Shown in pieces: positions 1-9,247 of a stretch of 64,000 nt of DNA. The stretch is taken from the NCBI GenBank assembly GCA_963832245.1, contig CAWHTG010000001.1:62001-126000 (forward strand), read 5' to 3'. Below the pieces are notes generated by a model. The model ran no database searches. It was not told the origin of the DNA and saw nothing but the letters and a program-made list of their open reading frames with translations. Within the stretch, counting starts at the first letter, position 1; the number at the start of each line of letters is the position of its first letter. Source of the stretch: JABDBE01 sp963832245. Its GTDB lineage: Bacteria; Acidobacteriota; Terriglobia; Terriglobales; Acidobacteriaceae. A program made the translations under genes and the position numbers.

Positions 1-777
1 CGCGTGGACCTGACGCAAGCGCGCAACCAGTATGAGATCGCGCAAAAGCATTTGGAGGCGATGCAGGCGATTGGAAAGCAGCAGACCCTCAAGTCGGCAG
101 CCGGGCAACTCGAATCCGCGAAAGGAAAGTATCTAGGCGCAACGGCGCAACTTGGCTACTCCGAGATTCGCAGTCCAATCAATGGGGTGATTGCCGACCG
201 TCCTCTCTATCCCGGAGAGATGGCTGCTGCTGGAACTCCTTTACTGACCGTAATGGATATTTCCCAGGTCGTCGCCCGCGCCCACATTCCGCAGCAAGAT
301 GCGGCATTGCTCAAGCTCGGAGACAAGGCGACTATCACGGCGCCGGGTGACGAGCCTGCAGACGGCACGATCACGGTGATCAGTCCGGCGCTCGATCCTA
401 ACAGCACTACGGTCGAAGTCTGGGTTCAAGCGAAAAATCCCAAGCATCGGCTCAAGCCGGGTACGAGCGTACAGCTTTCTATGCTGGCGCAGACGATTCC
501 AGACGCGTTGGTCATACCTGCGGCAAGCCTGCTCACGGCGGACGATGGAACTACTTCGGTGATGCTTGTAGGCTCTGACAACCGAGCTCACCAAAAGCCG
601 GTCAAGACTGGAGTTCGCCAAGGCGACGACGTGCAGATTCTGGAAGGCGTGCAGGCTGGAGACCGCGTGGTGGCCTCTGGAGCTTACGGCTTGCCTGACA
701 ATACTAAAATCCAGATCGAACCGCAGAAACCGCAAAGCGATTCGAACGAAAAGAAAAGCGGCGGAGAGGAAAAGTGA
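1..777 (+). CDS. RND efflux periplasmic adaptor subunit (membrane fusion protein, HlyD/AcrA type), 5' partial
   Basis: About 258 residues are visible and the reading frame is open to the first base, so the N-terminus (signal peptide or lipobox, first hairpin strand) lies outside the window. Visible are the returning coiled-coil helix (about 1-45), the lipoyl half GYSEIRSPINGVIADR typical of membrane fusion proteins, the beta-barrel region (about 75-165, VVARAHIPQQDAALLKLGDKATITAPG) and a membrane-proximal domain ending in GVQAGDRVVASGAYGLPD. The lysine- and glutamate-rich tail ends in GGEEK. Such proteins bridge an inner-membrane RND pump to an outer-membrane channel. The stop overlaps the GTG start of the pump gene by 4 bases, so the two are probably translated together. 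The substrate cannot be told from sequence. Confidence 0.93.
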   Translation, partial: RVDLTQARNQYEIAQKHLEAMQAIGKQQTLKSAAGQLESAKGKYLGATAQLGYSEIRSPINGVIADRPLYPGEMAAAGTPLLTVMDISQVVARAHIPQQDAALLKLGDKATITAPGDEPADGTITVISPALDPNSTTVEVWVQAKNPKHRLKPGTSVQLSMLAQTIPDALVIPAASLLTADDGTTSVMLVGSDNRAHQKPVKTGVRQGDDVQILEGVQAGDRVVASGAYGLPDNTKIQIEPQKPQSDSNEKKSGGEEK

Positions 778-3700
778 GTCAGCCAGAGAATTCATACTGG
801 TTTTCGCACTACTCCAAGCCGGTGATCTTCCTGATCCTCACCGTAGCGCTGCTGGGCGCGTATCTTGCCTTTACCATTCCGGTTTCAGTTTTTCCGGAAA
901 CGAATTTTCCGCGAATCTTGATTGCCGTCGATAACGGGGTGATGCCGATCGACCAGATGATGGTCACGATCACGCGGCCCTTAGAAGAGGCCGTGAACAG
1001 CGTCCCCGGGCTGCAGAACGTACGTTCCATTACCAGCCGCGGCTCGGCGGAGATCGATTTGTTCTTTGACTGGAACGTGGATATGTTCCAGACGCTGCAA
1101 TACGTGAATGCGGCGCTCTCGAGGGTTCAACCGGAACTTCCCTCCACTGCGACGGTGGTAGCGAACCGGATGACGTTTGCCAGTTTTCCGATCATAGGCT
1201 ACAGCTTGACGGCAGACACGGTGCCGCAAACGCAACTCTGGGAGATGGCGACTTACGAGATTAAGCCGCGGCTGAACCGGCTCGATGGTGTGTCCACTGT
1301 GCTCATACAAGGCGGACAGGTGCCGGAGTTTCACATCACGCCTGATCCCACGAAACTGCTCACGGCTAATGTCACGGTGACAGACATTCTGGATACCATG
1401 CGGCGGACCAACCTGATCGATTCACCCGGATTGTTCGAACGCAATCACCAATTGGTACTCGGATTGATCAGTGGCCAAGTTCGTACTCCAGAGCAGATCG
1501 CTAACGCAGTGGTCAAGACCACTCCGACTGGGATTCCGGTTCGCATCGGAGACATCGCAAGGGTGACGCGCGCGGTCAAGCCGGTGTACACCATCGTGAC
1601 TGCCAACGGAAAACCGTCTGTGTTGATCAACATCAACCGGCAGCCTGACAGCAATACGGTAGCCGTCGCCAATGAAGTCCACGCCGAGGTGGACCAGATA
1701 CAGAAGTCGCTTCCGCCGGGAATTCAGATTCGGCCGTTTTACGATCAGTCGGTCATTGTTGGCGATTCCATCAAAAGCGTGCGCGATGCCATTTTGCTGG
1801 GGCTCATTCTCGCTTCGATCATTCTGGTTGTGTTCCTGCGGGATTGGGGCACTTCGATCGTGGCCGGGCTGGTAATTCCCGTTACGATTTTGGTGACGTT
1901 TGCCGCGCTTAAACTTCTGCACCAAAGTTTCAATCTTATGACGTTGGGCGGGTTGGCCGCCGCCGTGGGGTTGGTGATCGACGACGCAATTGTGGTAGTG
2001 GAAAACATCGTGCTCCATCGTGATTCCGGACAGGGCCGGTTGCAGGCCATTCATAGCGCGCTTCAGGAGATCACGATTCCGCTGGTCGGTTCCACGGTGA
2101 CGCCGGTAGTTGTGTTTCTGCCGTTGATTTCGATCACTGGAGTTACGGGATCGTTCTTCCGTGCGCTGGCCGTGACCATGGCGATATCTCTATTTACATC
2201 GCTGGCGCTGGCGCTCAGTTGGACTCCTAATCTGAGCCAGTACTTCATCAAGCACAAAGGCACGCAGGTTGGGGAAGATCGAAATGGAGAGCGTCGAAAT
2301 GAAGAGCTGGGTGAAGAAGAAGAGATGAAACGGCTGCTCGCTGCGGAGGAAGCTTCGTTAGGCGGATTTTTTCGCAAGGTCGTGGACTTCCACGAGCGTT
2401 GGCTGCGCCGGGCACTGGTGAAACCCCTCTGGCTGGCGGGCGGCGCCGTAGTGCTGGTGATTGCTTCGTATGTCTGCTACCGCTATTCGGGATCGGATTT
2501 GCTGCCGGCGATGGACGAGGGGGGGTTCATTCTCGACTACATCATGCCGGCGGGCAGTTCGTTGGCGGAGACGAATCGCGTGATCACTCACGTGGAGCAA
2601 ATCCTGCATGCGACTCCAGAAGTGGAGAACACCTCTCGCCGCACCGGCCTGCAACTTGGACTGGCTGCCGTGACTGAGGCGAACAGTGGCGATATTTCGG
2701 TAAAGCTCAAAACCGATCGCAAACGCGACATCGACGATGTGATCGCGGATGTGCGAGAAAAGGTTACACAGCAGGAACCGGCTTTGGATGTGGAATTCAT
2801 CCAGGTGCTGCAGGATATGATCGGCGATTTGACCAGCGCTCCGGAGCCGATTCAGATCAAGTTGTTTTCGCCCGATGCGGCCGCGCTCCAGGAATGGGCG
2901 CCGAAAGTTGCAGATGCGATTCATAAAATTCCGGGCGTGGTGGATATTCTGAATGGAATCGACAATACGATCAGCGGTCCGGCGACCACGTTTCAGGTTG
3001 ATCCCGGTGTGGCGGCGCGCGCGGGATTTAATCCGGAAGAAATTGCCACTGATGCGTCCGCTATTCTGGAAGGCGAGCCGGCCGCGGCTCCCGTCGTGAG
3101 CAACGACCGCGCCTACACCGTGCGCGTGCGTTTCCCTGATGCTAACCGCGCTTCACTCGAGGCGATCCGCGATACGCTGTTGACCAGCAGCAGTGGAAGA
3201 ACAGCCACTTTGGGAGGACTAGCGACCATCACCGAGCTTCCCGGACAAACCGAGATTCGCCGTGAGAATTTGCAACGTCAGGTGGCGGTCACCGCTCGCC
3301 TGGAAGGAACTGACTTGGGCAGCGGAATGGACGCGGTGATGAAAGCTGTCAACGGCCTTCACCTCCCGGCAAGCATTCGCGTCACCTATGGCGGGACTTA
3401 TCAGGAGCAGCAAAAATCTTTTCGTGATCTGGTGCTGGTGCTGATACTTGCCATTCTTCTGGTGTTCATCGTGCTGCTGTTCGAGTTCCGGAACTTCGCG
3501 GCTCCGCTTGCAATCCTTGCGTCCGCTTTGCTATCGACCTCGGGTGTTTTCGTTGCACTGCTGCTTACGCGCACGACCTTTAACGTCTCTTCATTCATGG
3601 GAATGATTATGGTGATTGGCATTGTGGCCAAGAATGGAATTCTGCTGCTTGACGCGGATCAGAAATTCCGCAAGCTCGGACTTTCGGCAGAAGACGCCAT

Positions 3701-3947
3701 GTTGCAAGCCAGCCGGCGGCGGTTGCGTCCCATCGTGATGACCGCGATGGCGACCGTGGCCGGCATGTTGCCTCTTGCTTTCGCGATAGGCGCAGGCTCG
3801 CAAATGCTGCAGCCTTTGGCCATCGCAGTGATCGGTGGAATCTTGATCTCAATGGTGCTTTCGCTGGTGATCACACCCGCGGTGCATTATTACTTGAGCC
3901 ATGAAGAGGCGCAGCAAAAGCAGGAATTGGCGCCCGTTCAAGCCTAG
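774..3947 (+). CDS. RND-family efflux transporter permease (AcrB/MdtB/CusA superfamily)
   Basis: 1057 residues, the usual size for an RND pump. The pattern is the classic duplicated one: TM1 near residues 14-33, a large periplasmic porter/docking loop, a block of helices around 335-500 (including GLAAAVGLVIDDAIVVVENI, the conserved TM4 region with acidic residues used in proton relay), TM7 near 548-568, a second periplasmic loop, and a second helix block around 880-1040 with GMIMVIGIVAKNGILLLD. A charged stretch (about 500-525, rich in E and R) links the halves. Starts with GTG overlapping the adaptor stop (GTGA). It acts in the inner membrane as a proton-driven exporter. No outer-membrane factor is adjacent downstream; it may lie upstream of the window. 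Metal versus drug specificity is not resolved. Confidence 0.95.
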   Translation: MSQPENSYWFSHYSKPVIFLILTVALLGAYLAFTIPVSVFPETNFPRILIAVDNGVMPIDQMMVTITRPLEEAVNSVPGLQNVRSITSRGSAEIDLFFDWNVDMFQTLQYVNAALSRVQPELPSTATVVANRMTFASFPIIGYSLTADTVPQTQLWEMATYEIKPRLNRLDGVSTVLIQGGQVPEFHITPDPTKLLTANVTVTDILDTMRRTNLIDSPGLFERNHQLVLGLISGQVRTPEQIANAVVKTTPTGIPVRIGDIARVTRAVKPVYTIVTANGKPSVLININRQPDSNTVAVANEVHAEVDQIQKSLPPGIQIRPFYDQSVIVGDSIKSVRDAILLGLILASIILVVFLRDWGTSIVAGLVIPVTILVTFAALKLLHQSFNLMTLGGLAAAVGLVIDDAIVVVENIVLHRDSGQGRLQAIHSALQEITIPLVGSTVTPVVVFLPLISITGVTGSFFRALAVTMAISLFTSLALALSWTPNLSQYFIKHKGTQVGEDRNGERRNEELGEEEEMKRLLAAEEASLGGFFRKVVDFHERWLRRALVKPLWLAGGAVVLVIASYVCYRYSGSDLLPAMDEGGFILDYIMPAGSSLAETNRVITHVEQILHATPEVENTSRRTGLQLGLAAVTEANSGDISVKLKTDRKRDIDDVIADVREKVTQQEPALDVEFIQVLQDMIGDLTSAPEPIQIKLFSPDAAALQEWAPKVADAIHKIPGVVDILNGIDNTISGPATTFQVDPGVAARAGFNPEEIATDASAILEGEPAAAPVVSNDRAYTVRVRFPDANRASLEAIRDTLLTSSSGRTATLGGLATITELPGQTEIRRENLQRQVAVTARLEGTDLGSGMDAVMKAVNGLHLPASIRVTYGGTYQEQQKSFRDLVLVLILAILLVFIVLLFEFRNFAAPLAILASALLSTSGVFVALLLTRTTFNVSSFMGMIMVIGIVAKNGILLLDADQKFRKLGLSAEDAMLQASRRRLRPIVMTAMATVAGMLPLAFAIGAGSQMLQPLAIAVIGGILISMVLSLVITPAVHYYLSHEEAQQKQELAPVQA

Positions 3948-4203
3948 CCCGACTCGGTTCAGTACGCAAAGCGAAAGTGCAATTCTTTGCCTACCTCCGC
4001 CAATCATGGGTTGAGACTTACTGGAGCTCCCGATATCTCTCACTTGGCATCGACCTGCCGGCGGCCCAATTCAACCCATAATCCCAAGAAGTCCAAGCAC
4101 TTGTGTACTTAGATTCGAGTCTGGTTCGCGGTTATCACGGCTGCTAGAATCAAGGGGTTGCGGGGGTGCGGTCGATACTGTGGATGGCGAATTGCACTAG
4201 CGT

Positions 4204-5841
4204 ATGGCAGAGTCACACAAGCCCGGTGCAGAGGACCATCTGGAGCTACCCATCATCAGCGAACGGGAAAAGCCGGCGCTGGACGAAGCCACATTCCAGC
4301 AACTCCTGGAAGCCGCTCATGTGCTGCAGGAGCAAAAAGCGTTCGAGGTCGCGAGCCGTCCGACGCCCGATCCGGTGGCAGCACTCGCAGAAATTGTAGA
4401 GACCCAGGAATTCCTGCGTTCGCAGGCAGGCGATCTGAACGTCGCGGCCAACGTCGTCGTTGAGAGGTTGCAGAAAATCACGCATGCTACCGGAGTGGCA
4501 GTTGCAGTGGTGCGGGAGAATCGACTGGAGTATTGCGCGGCCACGGGAGACGCCGCGAGTTTGACTGGAACCAGCCGGCCGATGGATTCGAGTTTGTCGG
4601 ATGACGGCCAACTCTCCACCGAGTTCAGCCGGGAGCATGGGGACAAACAGTCCATCGCGCTGCCCCTTCATCACGAAGGCAACCTGACCGGGTTGCTGGA
4701 AATTCGCTTTGCTGATGCTGATTCAATTCCGGCGCCAGAGATGCGAAGTTGTCAACTGATGGCCGGGTTGATGACTGAGGCCATCGCCCGAGCTGCGGAC
4801 AAGGAGTGGAGGCAAACGCTGGCCGCGGAGCGGGCCGCGATGCTGGAAGCTTTGGAACGAATTAAACCACAGCTGGAGCGTCTTGCGGTGGGGCCGGCGA
4901 ACCACATCGCTGAGCCCGCCGAACAACTCCTCGAATCGCCGGACGAGCTTGTCGGAGCAATTGCAGAGCCGCGGGTTCCACTGCCTCGCAGCGAGTCAAG
5001 CGCGAAGTCGGGCCGCGAAACCGTCTGTCCACAGTGCGGATATCAGTTCGGAGAACGTGAACAATTCTGTGGCCGATGCGGAACCCCACGGCCGGCCAGA
5101 GTTTCTCCGCCGGACGACTTGGAGAGTAAATGGGCTTCTTTGTGGCTTGCGCAGCAGCCGCCGGAGAACCAAAAGAGCCACGAAGTGCAAAAAGATACCG
5201 ACGACACGGAAGGCCCACCGGCGAGATCTGCCGCTCAGCTTTCTACCGGCTCTTCTCCCAAATTTTTGCCAAGTGATGTGATAGCGCAGTTCTCGGACGA
5301 GTCAGGCGAGCCAGCGGTTGCGCCAGAGAATGACGACGCGTTGGTAGTCAGCAGTCAGATACTAGAGGGTGCAGTTCCGGAATCCCCGGCGGAAGAAATT
5401 GTGAAATCGCAATCGCCGTGGGCTTCGGCTACCCGCGCTCATCGGTGGCTGGAATCGTTACATCCGCAATCGGCGGGCGGAATCTGGTTGGCGAAACATC
5501 GCGCCGACCTTTATGTGGGAGCGGCAGTCGTTCTACTTTTGATCGTGCTGTCGGGATGGGGTATGCGTCCCGCGGAGAATCATGCTCATGGGAAAAACCC
5601 TCCCCAGCCCAATCTCACGCTTTTTGAAAAGCTGCTGGTGAGTTTGGGTCTGGCGGAAATGCCGCCCGCGCCGGCTTATCTTGGCAACCCCAATGCCCAG
5701 GTATGGGTGGACTTGCACACCGCGCTTTATTATTGCTCCGATTCGGACCTGTATGGCAAAACTGCGGGCGGAAAATTTACCACGCAGCGTGAAGCGCAAA
5801 TGGATCAGTTTGAACCGGCGGCTCGAAGAAACTGCAATTAA
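4204..5841 (+). CDS. GAF-domain protein with zinc ribbon and one transmembrane segment
   Basis: 545 residues. A predicted helical N-terminus (1-75) leads into a GAF-like domain (about 80-205, with GVAVAVVRENRLEYCAATGD and a helix ending MTEAIARAAD), a helical linker, and a four-cysteine zinc ribbon (C275, C278, C289, C292; CPQC...CGRC). After a long low-complexity acidic/proline region comes one hydrophobic helix (about 437-456, VGAAVVLLLIVLSGWGM) and a roughly 85-residue tail that includes YLGNPNAQVWVDLHTALYYC. The order suggests a cytoplasmic ligand-sensing part anchored in the membrane with the tail outside. No kinase, cyclase or DNA-binding output domain is present, so the function is unknown. 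It stands alone, 256 bases after the pump gene. Confidence 0.75.
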   Translation: MAESHKPGAEDHLELPIISEREKPALDEATFQQLLEAAHVLQEQKAFEVASRPTPDPVAALAEIVETQEFLRSQAGDLNVAANVVVERLQKITHATGVAVAVVRENRLEYCAATGDAASLTGTSRPMDSSLSDDGQLSTEFSREHGDKQSIALPLHHEGNLTGLLEIRFADADSIPAPEMRSCQLMAGLMTEAIARAADKEWRQTLAAERAAMLEALERIKPQLERLAVGPANHIAEPAEQLLESPDELVGAIAEPRVPLPRSESSAKSGRETVCPQCGYQFGEREQFCGRCGTPRPARVSPPDDLESKWASLWLAQQPPENQKSHEVQKDTDDTEGPPARSAAQLSTGSSPKFLPSDVIAQFSDESGEPAVAPENDDALVVSSQILEGAVPESPAEEIVKSQSPWASATRAHRWLESLHPQSAGGIWLAKHRADLYVGAAVVLLLIVLSGWGMRPAENHAHGKNPPQPNLTLFEKLLVSLGLAEMPPAPAYLGNPNAQVWVDLHTALYYCSDSDLYGKTAGGKFTTQREAQMDQFEPAARRNCN

Positions 5842-5954
5842 TCTCCCCAACACATCGTTGCGGCTTCCCGCGATTTGGCTCCTTCCTACCAAAAGCAAAG
5901 ACCCCTGCGTCGGCAACGCAAGGGGTCAGATATAAATTGGGGCAGGTGAGGCGG

Positions 5955-6188
5955 TTAAGCGTGAACTAAATTCTCGTGCCGGCGGGCTTCATACCAGAGA
6001 GCGAGCTCGACCCGGTTCCATAGTCCAAGTTTGTCATAGATACCGCGGAGATAATTCTTTACGACATGCTCAGTGGTGCCGATGGCTTCTGCGACTTCGC
6101 TGTTCTTGAGTCCTTGGGCGACAAGCTCGATGACCCGCCGCTCCCGTTCGTTGGGAATGCGTTTTCCGTATCGCTCTCCTCCAAACAT
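5955..6188 (-). CDS. Short LuxR/GerE-type HTH protein (downstream member of an overlapping pair)
   Basis: 77 residues consisting almost entirely of one GerE/LuxR winged helix-turn-helix: NERERRVIELVAQGLKNSEV, then GTTEHVVKNYLRGIYDKLGL with NRVELALWYEAR after it. The ATG lies inside the preceding HTH gene, in another frame, with a GGAGG Shine-Dalgarno five to six bases upstream that is itself part of that gene's codons, so translation is likely coupled. There is no receiver or ligand-binding domain. It probably binds DNA or modulates its partner; the target is unknown. Confidence 0.8.
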   Translation of the reverse strand: MFGGERYGKRIPNERERRVIELVAQGLKNSEVAEAIGTTEHVVKNYLRGIYDKLGLWNRVELALWYEARRHENLVHA

Positions 6189-6397
6189 AGCTGCCTCCGG
6201 TATAAGGTTGTCGCGAGTTTGACTCGTTTGATACCGCTGTTAATTCCAAAGCGCTGGAAGAGACGATTGAAGTGCGCCTTGACCGTCCGTCGGGCCATCT
6301 TGAGCTGCGAAGCAATTTCCTGATTGTCACAACCCTGCAACAGCAATTCGGCGATTTGCTCTTCTCGCGGGCCCAAACGAACAGGCTTTTCCTCCAT
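6059..6397 (-). CDS. Short LuxR/GerE-type HTH protein (upstream member of an overlapping pair)
   Basis: 112 residues from the chosen ATG, which follows GGGGAAAGAGTCGAC (a good ribosome-binding site); longer in-frame starts reach 6475 but add unconvincing sequence. Residues 6-72 form a GerE-type HTH: LGPREEQIAELLLQGCDNQE, then ARRTVKAHFNRLFQRFGI and VKLATTLYRRQL. The roughly 40 residues after it (SDTENAFPTNGSGG...) read like an out-of-frame shadow of the next HTH gene, with which this gene overlaps by 130 bases. Either the overlap is real, or a frameshift joins both HTH domains into one protein. No sensor domain is visible. Confidence 0.75.
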   Translation of the reverse strand: MEEKPVRLGPREEQIAELLLQGCDNQEIASQLKMARRTVKAHFNRLFQRFGINSGIKRVKLATTLYRRQLCLEESDTENAFPTNGSGGSSSLSPKDSRTAKSQKPSAPLSMS

Positions 6398-7460
6398 GTC
6401 GACTCTTTCCCCAGAGTTGAAATAATAACTGACGCCGCCAAGCGAGCGTTTTCTACTAGTCTTGCTTGCTGGCACCCTTCGCCGTCCAGCCCGAGGAAAC
6501 GCAGTGTTTTGGCTGGCTCCAAAAAATCATAGCACTCAGGTTGCCAAGTAGGCCGATTTTCTCCTGCAGTTTCCACTCCTGCTCCCCAGATCGCATATAG
6601 GTGGCCGAACTTGTTTAGAGCACGGGAGATAGAATCCGGGAAGGACTTTAGCCAGCCCGTCTGTTTCTTTGTGGTTAATCCAACAAATCCATTCAAATAA
6701 CTGATAATAATAGTACAACTGGGAAGTGCGATGGATCGTTTGGCGGACGATCCCGGGCTTCTATGATGCCGAAATTCCCGAATAGTGACGATTCCTGCCG
6801 AGATTTCGGCTCCGTCTCTATTTTTGGGCCCAGACGCCAAGGCATTCCTTAAGGCAAAAACCTTAGGACAAAATTCCCCGATCATGTAGGCCTCCTGAGA
6901 AGTAATTACACTTGCCGGTGGTCTTATCGACGAGGGCCATGAATGGAATTCTTGCGTATTTTCCCGAGTGGTGAGCCTAAAAGGCGCCGTTGAAAAGACG
7001 TCAGTTACGGCAGGCCTACAGAGGTTGGTGAAAAAGTCATCGAAGATGCGCAAGCTCACCTTAGGCGCTAAAGCACGGACACATTCCAATGAGTTAGGAG
7101 GCGGACTGAAGTCGGGCCCTTCCCCGAAACCTCCCGGAATGAGAACTGCACGTCGAGTGCAAAGCTTTTCACGTAACGCTTCGGATTCGGGGCAATGGAA
7201 AGCCGTGCTGTTTTTAAGTATCGTGTTTAGAATAGATGGCGGTGTAAGACGCGACCAGCAAAGGTACGCAAATTGCTCGTGCTCAAGGTTGACTCGGTCT
7301 AAGCAATCAGCACTTGCTACCCTGGTGCTTAAACGGTATTCTGGCGCATCGCTGGTTCGTTCCGCTTACCAGTTCCCGTCAGCCACAAATTATCGGGTTC
7401 GCTGCATGGCAGGCAACTATAGTGATACACAAGTAAGTCTGTAATAATTAGGAGCAAAGA
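6398..7460. other. 1.06-kb stretch with no recognisable gene
   Basis: No family is recognised here. The best coding candidate is on the minus strand: an ATG at 6885 preceded by AGGAGGCCTAC, a strong ribosome-binding site, opening a frame (MIGEFCPKVFALRNALASGP...) that runs without stop through 6398 and into the HTH pair in a wrong frame, ending at 6070. Its amino-acid make-up is unconvincing and it overlaps the better-supported HTH gene. A plus-strand frame at 6968-7444 is likewise unconvincing. The right part should hold the promoter for the sulfate-activation operon. It may be a decayed gene upstream of the HTH pair. Confidence 0.4.
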
Positions 7461-9206
7461 TTGATTTCTTCCACTAGCCACATTATCGCGCCCCACGGCG
7501 GAGAGCTTGCGGAGTTGATCGCCCCACCAGAACGAATTGCAGAACTAAAGGCCCATTCGCGGGAGTGGCCGTCGTGGGACCTCACGGCGCGCCAGATCTG
7601 CGATCTCGAATTGCTGATGAGCGGAGGATTCTCGCCTCTGCGAGGATTCATGACGCAGGCAGACTACGAAGGCGTCTGCCACATTATGCGGCTGAGCAGC
7701 GGCGTTTTGTGGCCGATGCCGATCACTCTCGACGTTAGAGAAGATTTCGCCAAGTCGCTGAAGCCGGGAAGCAGCAAAGTCGCGCTACGGGATGCCGAAG
7801 GCGTGATGCTGGCGGTCGTGCACGTCGAAGAAGTCTGGCAGCCAGATCGGAAGGCTGAAGCGCAGTCGGTATTTGGAACCACGAGCGCAGTTCATCCGGG
7901 CGTGGATTATTTGTTGAACAAGGGTAATTCCTGGTATGTGGGAGGCCGCGTCGAAGGCCTGCAGATGCCTTCGCATTACGATTTCCGCACGCTGCGTCTC
8001 ACTCCAGCGGAATTGCGAGCGGAATTTGCCCGTCTCGGATGGCGTCGCGTGGTTGCGTTTCAAACCCGTAACCCCATGCATCGTGCCCACGTAGAACTGA
8101 CCTTCCGTGCGGCGAAGCAGGTCGAGGCCAATCTGCTGATCCATCCATCGGTCGGGATGACGAAACCCGGCGACGTCGATTACTTCACGCGAGTGCGTTG
8201 CTACCAGTTGCTTCTTTCCAAGTTCCCCGCTGGAAGCGTCAAACTTTCCATGCTTCCACTCGCGATGCGCATGGGCGGGCCGCGCGAAGCTATCTGGCAC
8301 GCGTTAATCCGCAAGAATCACGGAGTCACGCACTTCATCGTAGGCCGCGATCACGCGGGTCCGGGGAAAGATTCCGACGGCAAAAATTTCTACGGTCCTT
8401 ACGATGCCCAGGAACTTTTCAAGAAGCACGAAGCCGATATCGGCGTCACCATGGTTCCTTTCAACATGATGGTGTACCTCGAAGATCAGGATCAATACGT
8501 GCCCGACAACGAAGTAACCAACGGATCGCGCGTACTGAACATCTCAGGCACCGAACTGCGGGATCGCCTTAACGGAGGACGTGACATCCCGGGTTGGTTC
8601 ACTTATCCCGAAGTCGTGCAGGAACTGCGCCGCAGCTATCCGCCACGGCACAAGCAAGGCGTAACCATTTTCTTTACTGGACTTTCGGGCTCCGGCAAGT
8701 CGACTATCGCCAATGTGCTTGTGACCAAGTTTCTTGAGACCGGCGGACGTCCGGTCACGCTGTTGGATGGCGACCTGGTGCGAAAGCATCTTTCTTCGGA
8801 GCTGGGTTTCTCCAAGGAGCATCGCGATATCAACATCCGGCGCATCGGATACGTTGCTTCGGAAATCACGAAGAACGGCGGCATCGCGATCTGTGCTCCC
8901 ATCGCTCCGTATGACGCGACTCGCAAAGCGGTGCGCGGCATGATCGAACCGGTCGGCGGCTTCATTCTGGTGCACATTGCGACGCCGGTGGAGACTTGTG
9001 AGCAGCGCGATCGCAAAGGTCTTTACGCCAAAGCTCGTGCCGGTATTCTCAAAGAGTTTACCGGCATTTCGGATCCGTATGAAGAACCCAAGGATGCTGA
9101 AGTCGTAATTAATACAGCCGAACTGAGTCCCGAAGAAGCAGCGCAGGAGATTATTTTGCATCTGGAACGTGAGGGCTTCATCGGAGTTAACGGACAATCA
9201 GCCTGA
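7461..9206 (+). CDS. Bifunctional sulfate adenylyltransferase / adenylylsulfate kinase
   Basis: 581 residues. The N-terminal part (1-390) is a Sat/MET3-type ATP sulfurylase: PUA-like start, RNPMHRAH at 203-210 (the nucleotide-binding HxxH), and GRDHAGPGKDSDG. The C-terminal part (about 398-575) is an APS kinase with a Walker A GLSGSGKST at 407-415, DGDLVRKHL and FSKEHRDINIRRIGY. Together they convert sulfate to APS and then PAPS in the cytosol. Start is TTG after AGGAG with 6-base spacing. The order sulfurylase-kinase is the fused type and not the CysDN type. A TauE/SafE permease and a CysQ-like phosphatase follow within 50 bases, forming a sulfate-activation unit. Confidence 0.95.
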   Translation: MISSTSHIIAPHGGELAELIAPPERIAELKAHSREWPSWDLTARQICDLELLMSGGFSPLRGFMTQADYEGVCHIMRLSSGVLWPMPITLDVREDFAKSLKPGSSKVALRDAEGVMLAVVHVEEVWQPDRKAEAQSVFGTTSAVHPGVDYLLNKGNSWYVGGRVEGLQMPSHYDFRTLRLTPAELRAEFARLGWRRVVAFQTRNPMHRAHVELTFRAAKQVEANLLIHPSVGMTKPGDVDYFTRVRCYQLLLSKFPAGSVKLSMLPLAMRMGGPREAIWHALIRKNHGVTHFIVGRDHAGPGKDSDGKNFYGPYDAQELFKKHEADIGVTMVPFNMMVYLEDQDQYVPDNEVTNGSRVLNISGTELRDRLNGGRDIPGWFTYPEVVQELRRSYPPRHKQGVTIFFTGLSGSGKSTIANVLVTKFLETGGRPVTLLDGDLVRKHLSSELGFSKEHRDINIRRIGYVASEITKNGGIAICAPIAPYDATRKAVRGMIEPVGGFILVHIATPVETCEQRDRKGLYAKARAGILKEFTGISDPYEEPKDAEVVINTAELSPEEAAQEIILHLEREGFIGVNGQSA

Positions 9207-9247
9207 CCGCGGAGTAAAGGCCGCGGCAGAGTTGTGCAGGATTTTGA

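Noticed and set aside
6070..6885. Long minus-strand frame with strong Shine-Dalgarno
   Set aside because: Not called as a gene because it overlaps the HTH pair in a wrong frame and matches no family; kept only as an observation.
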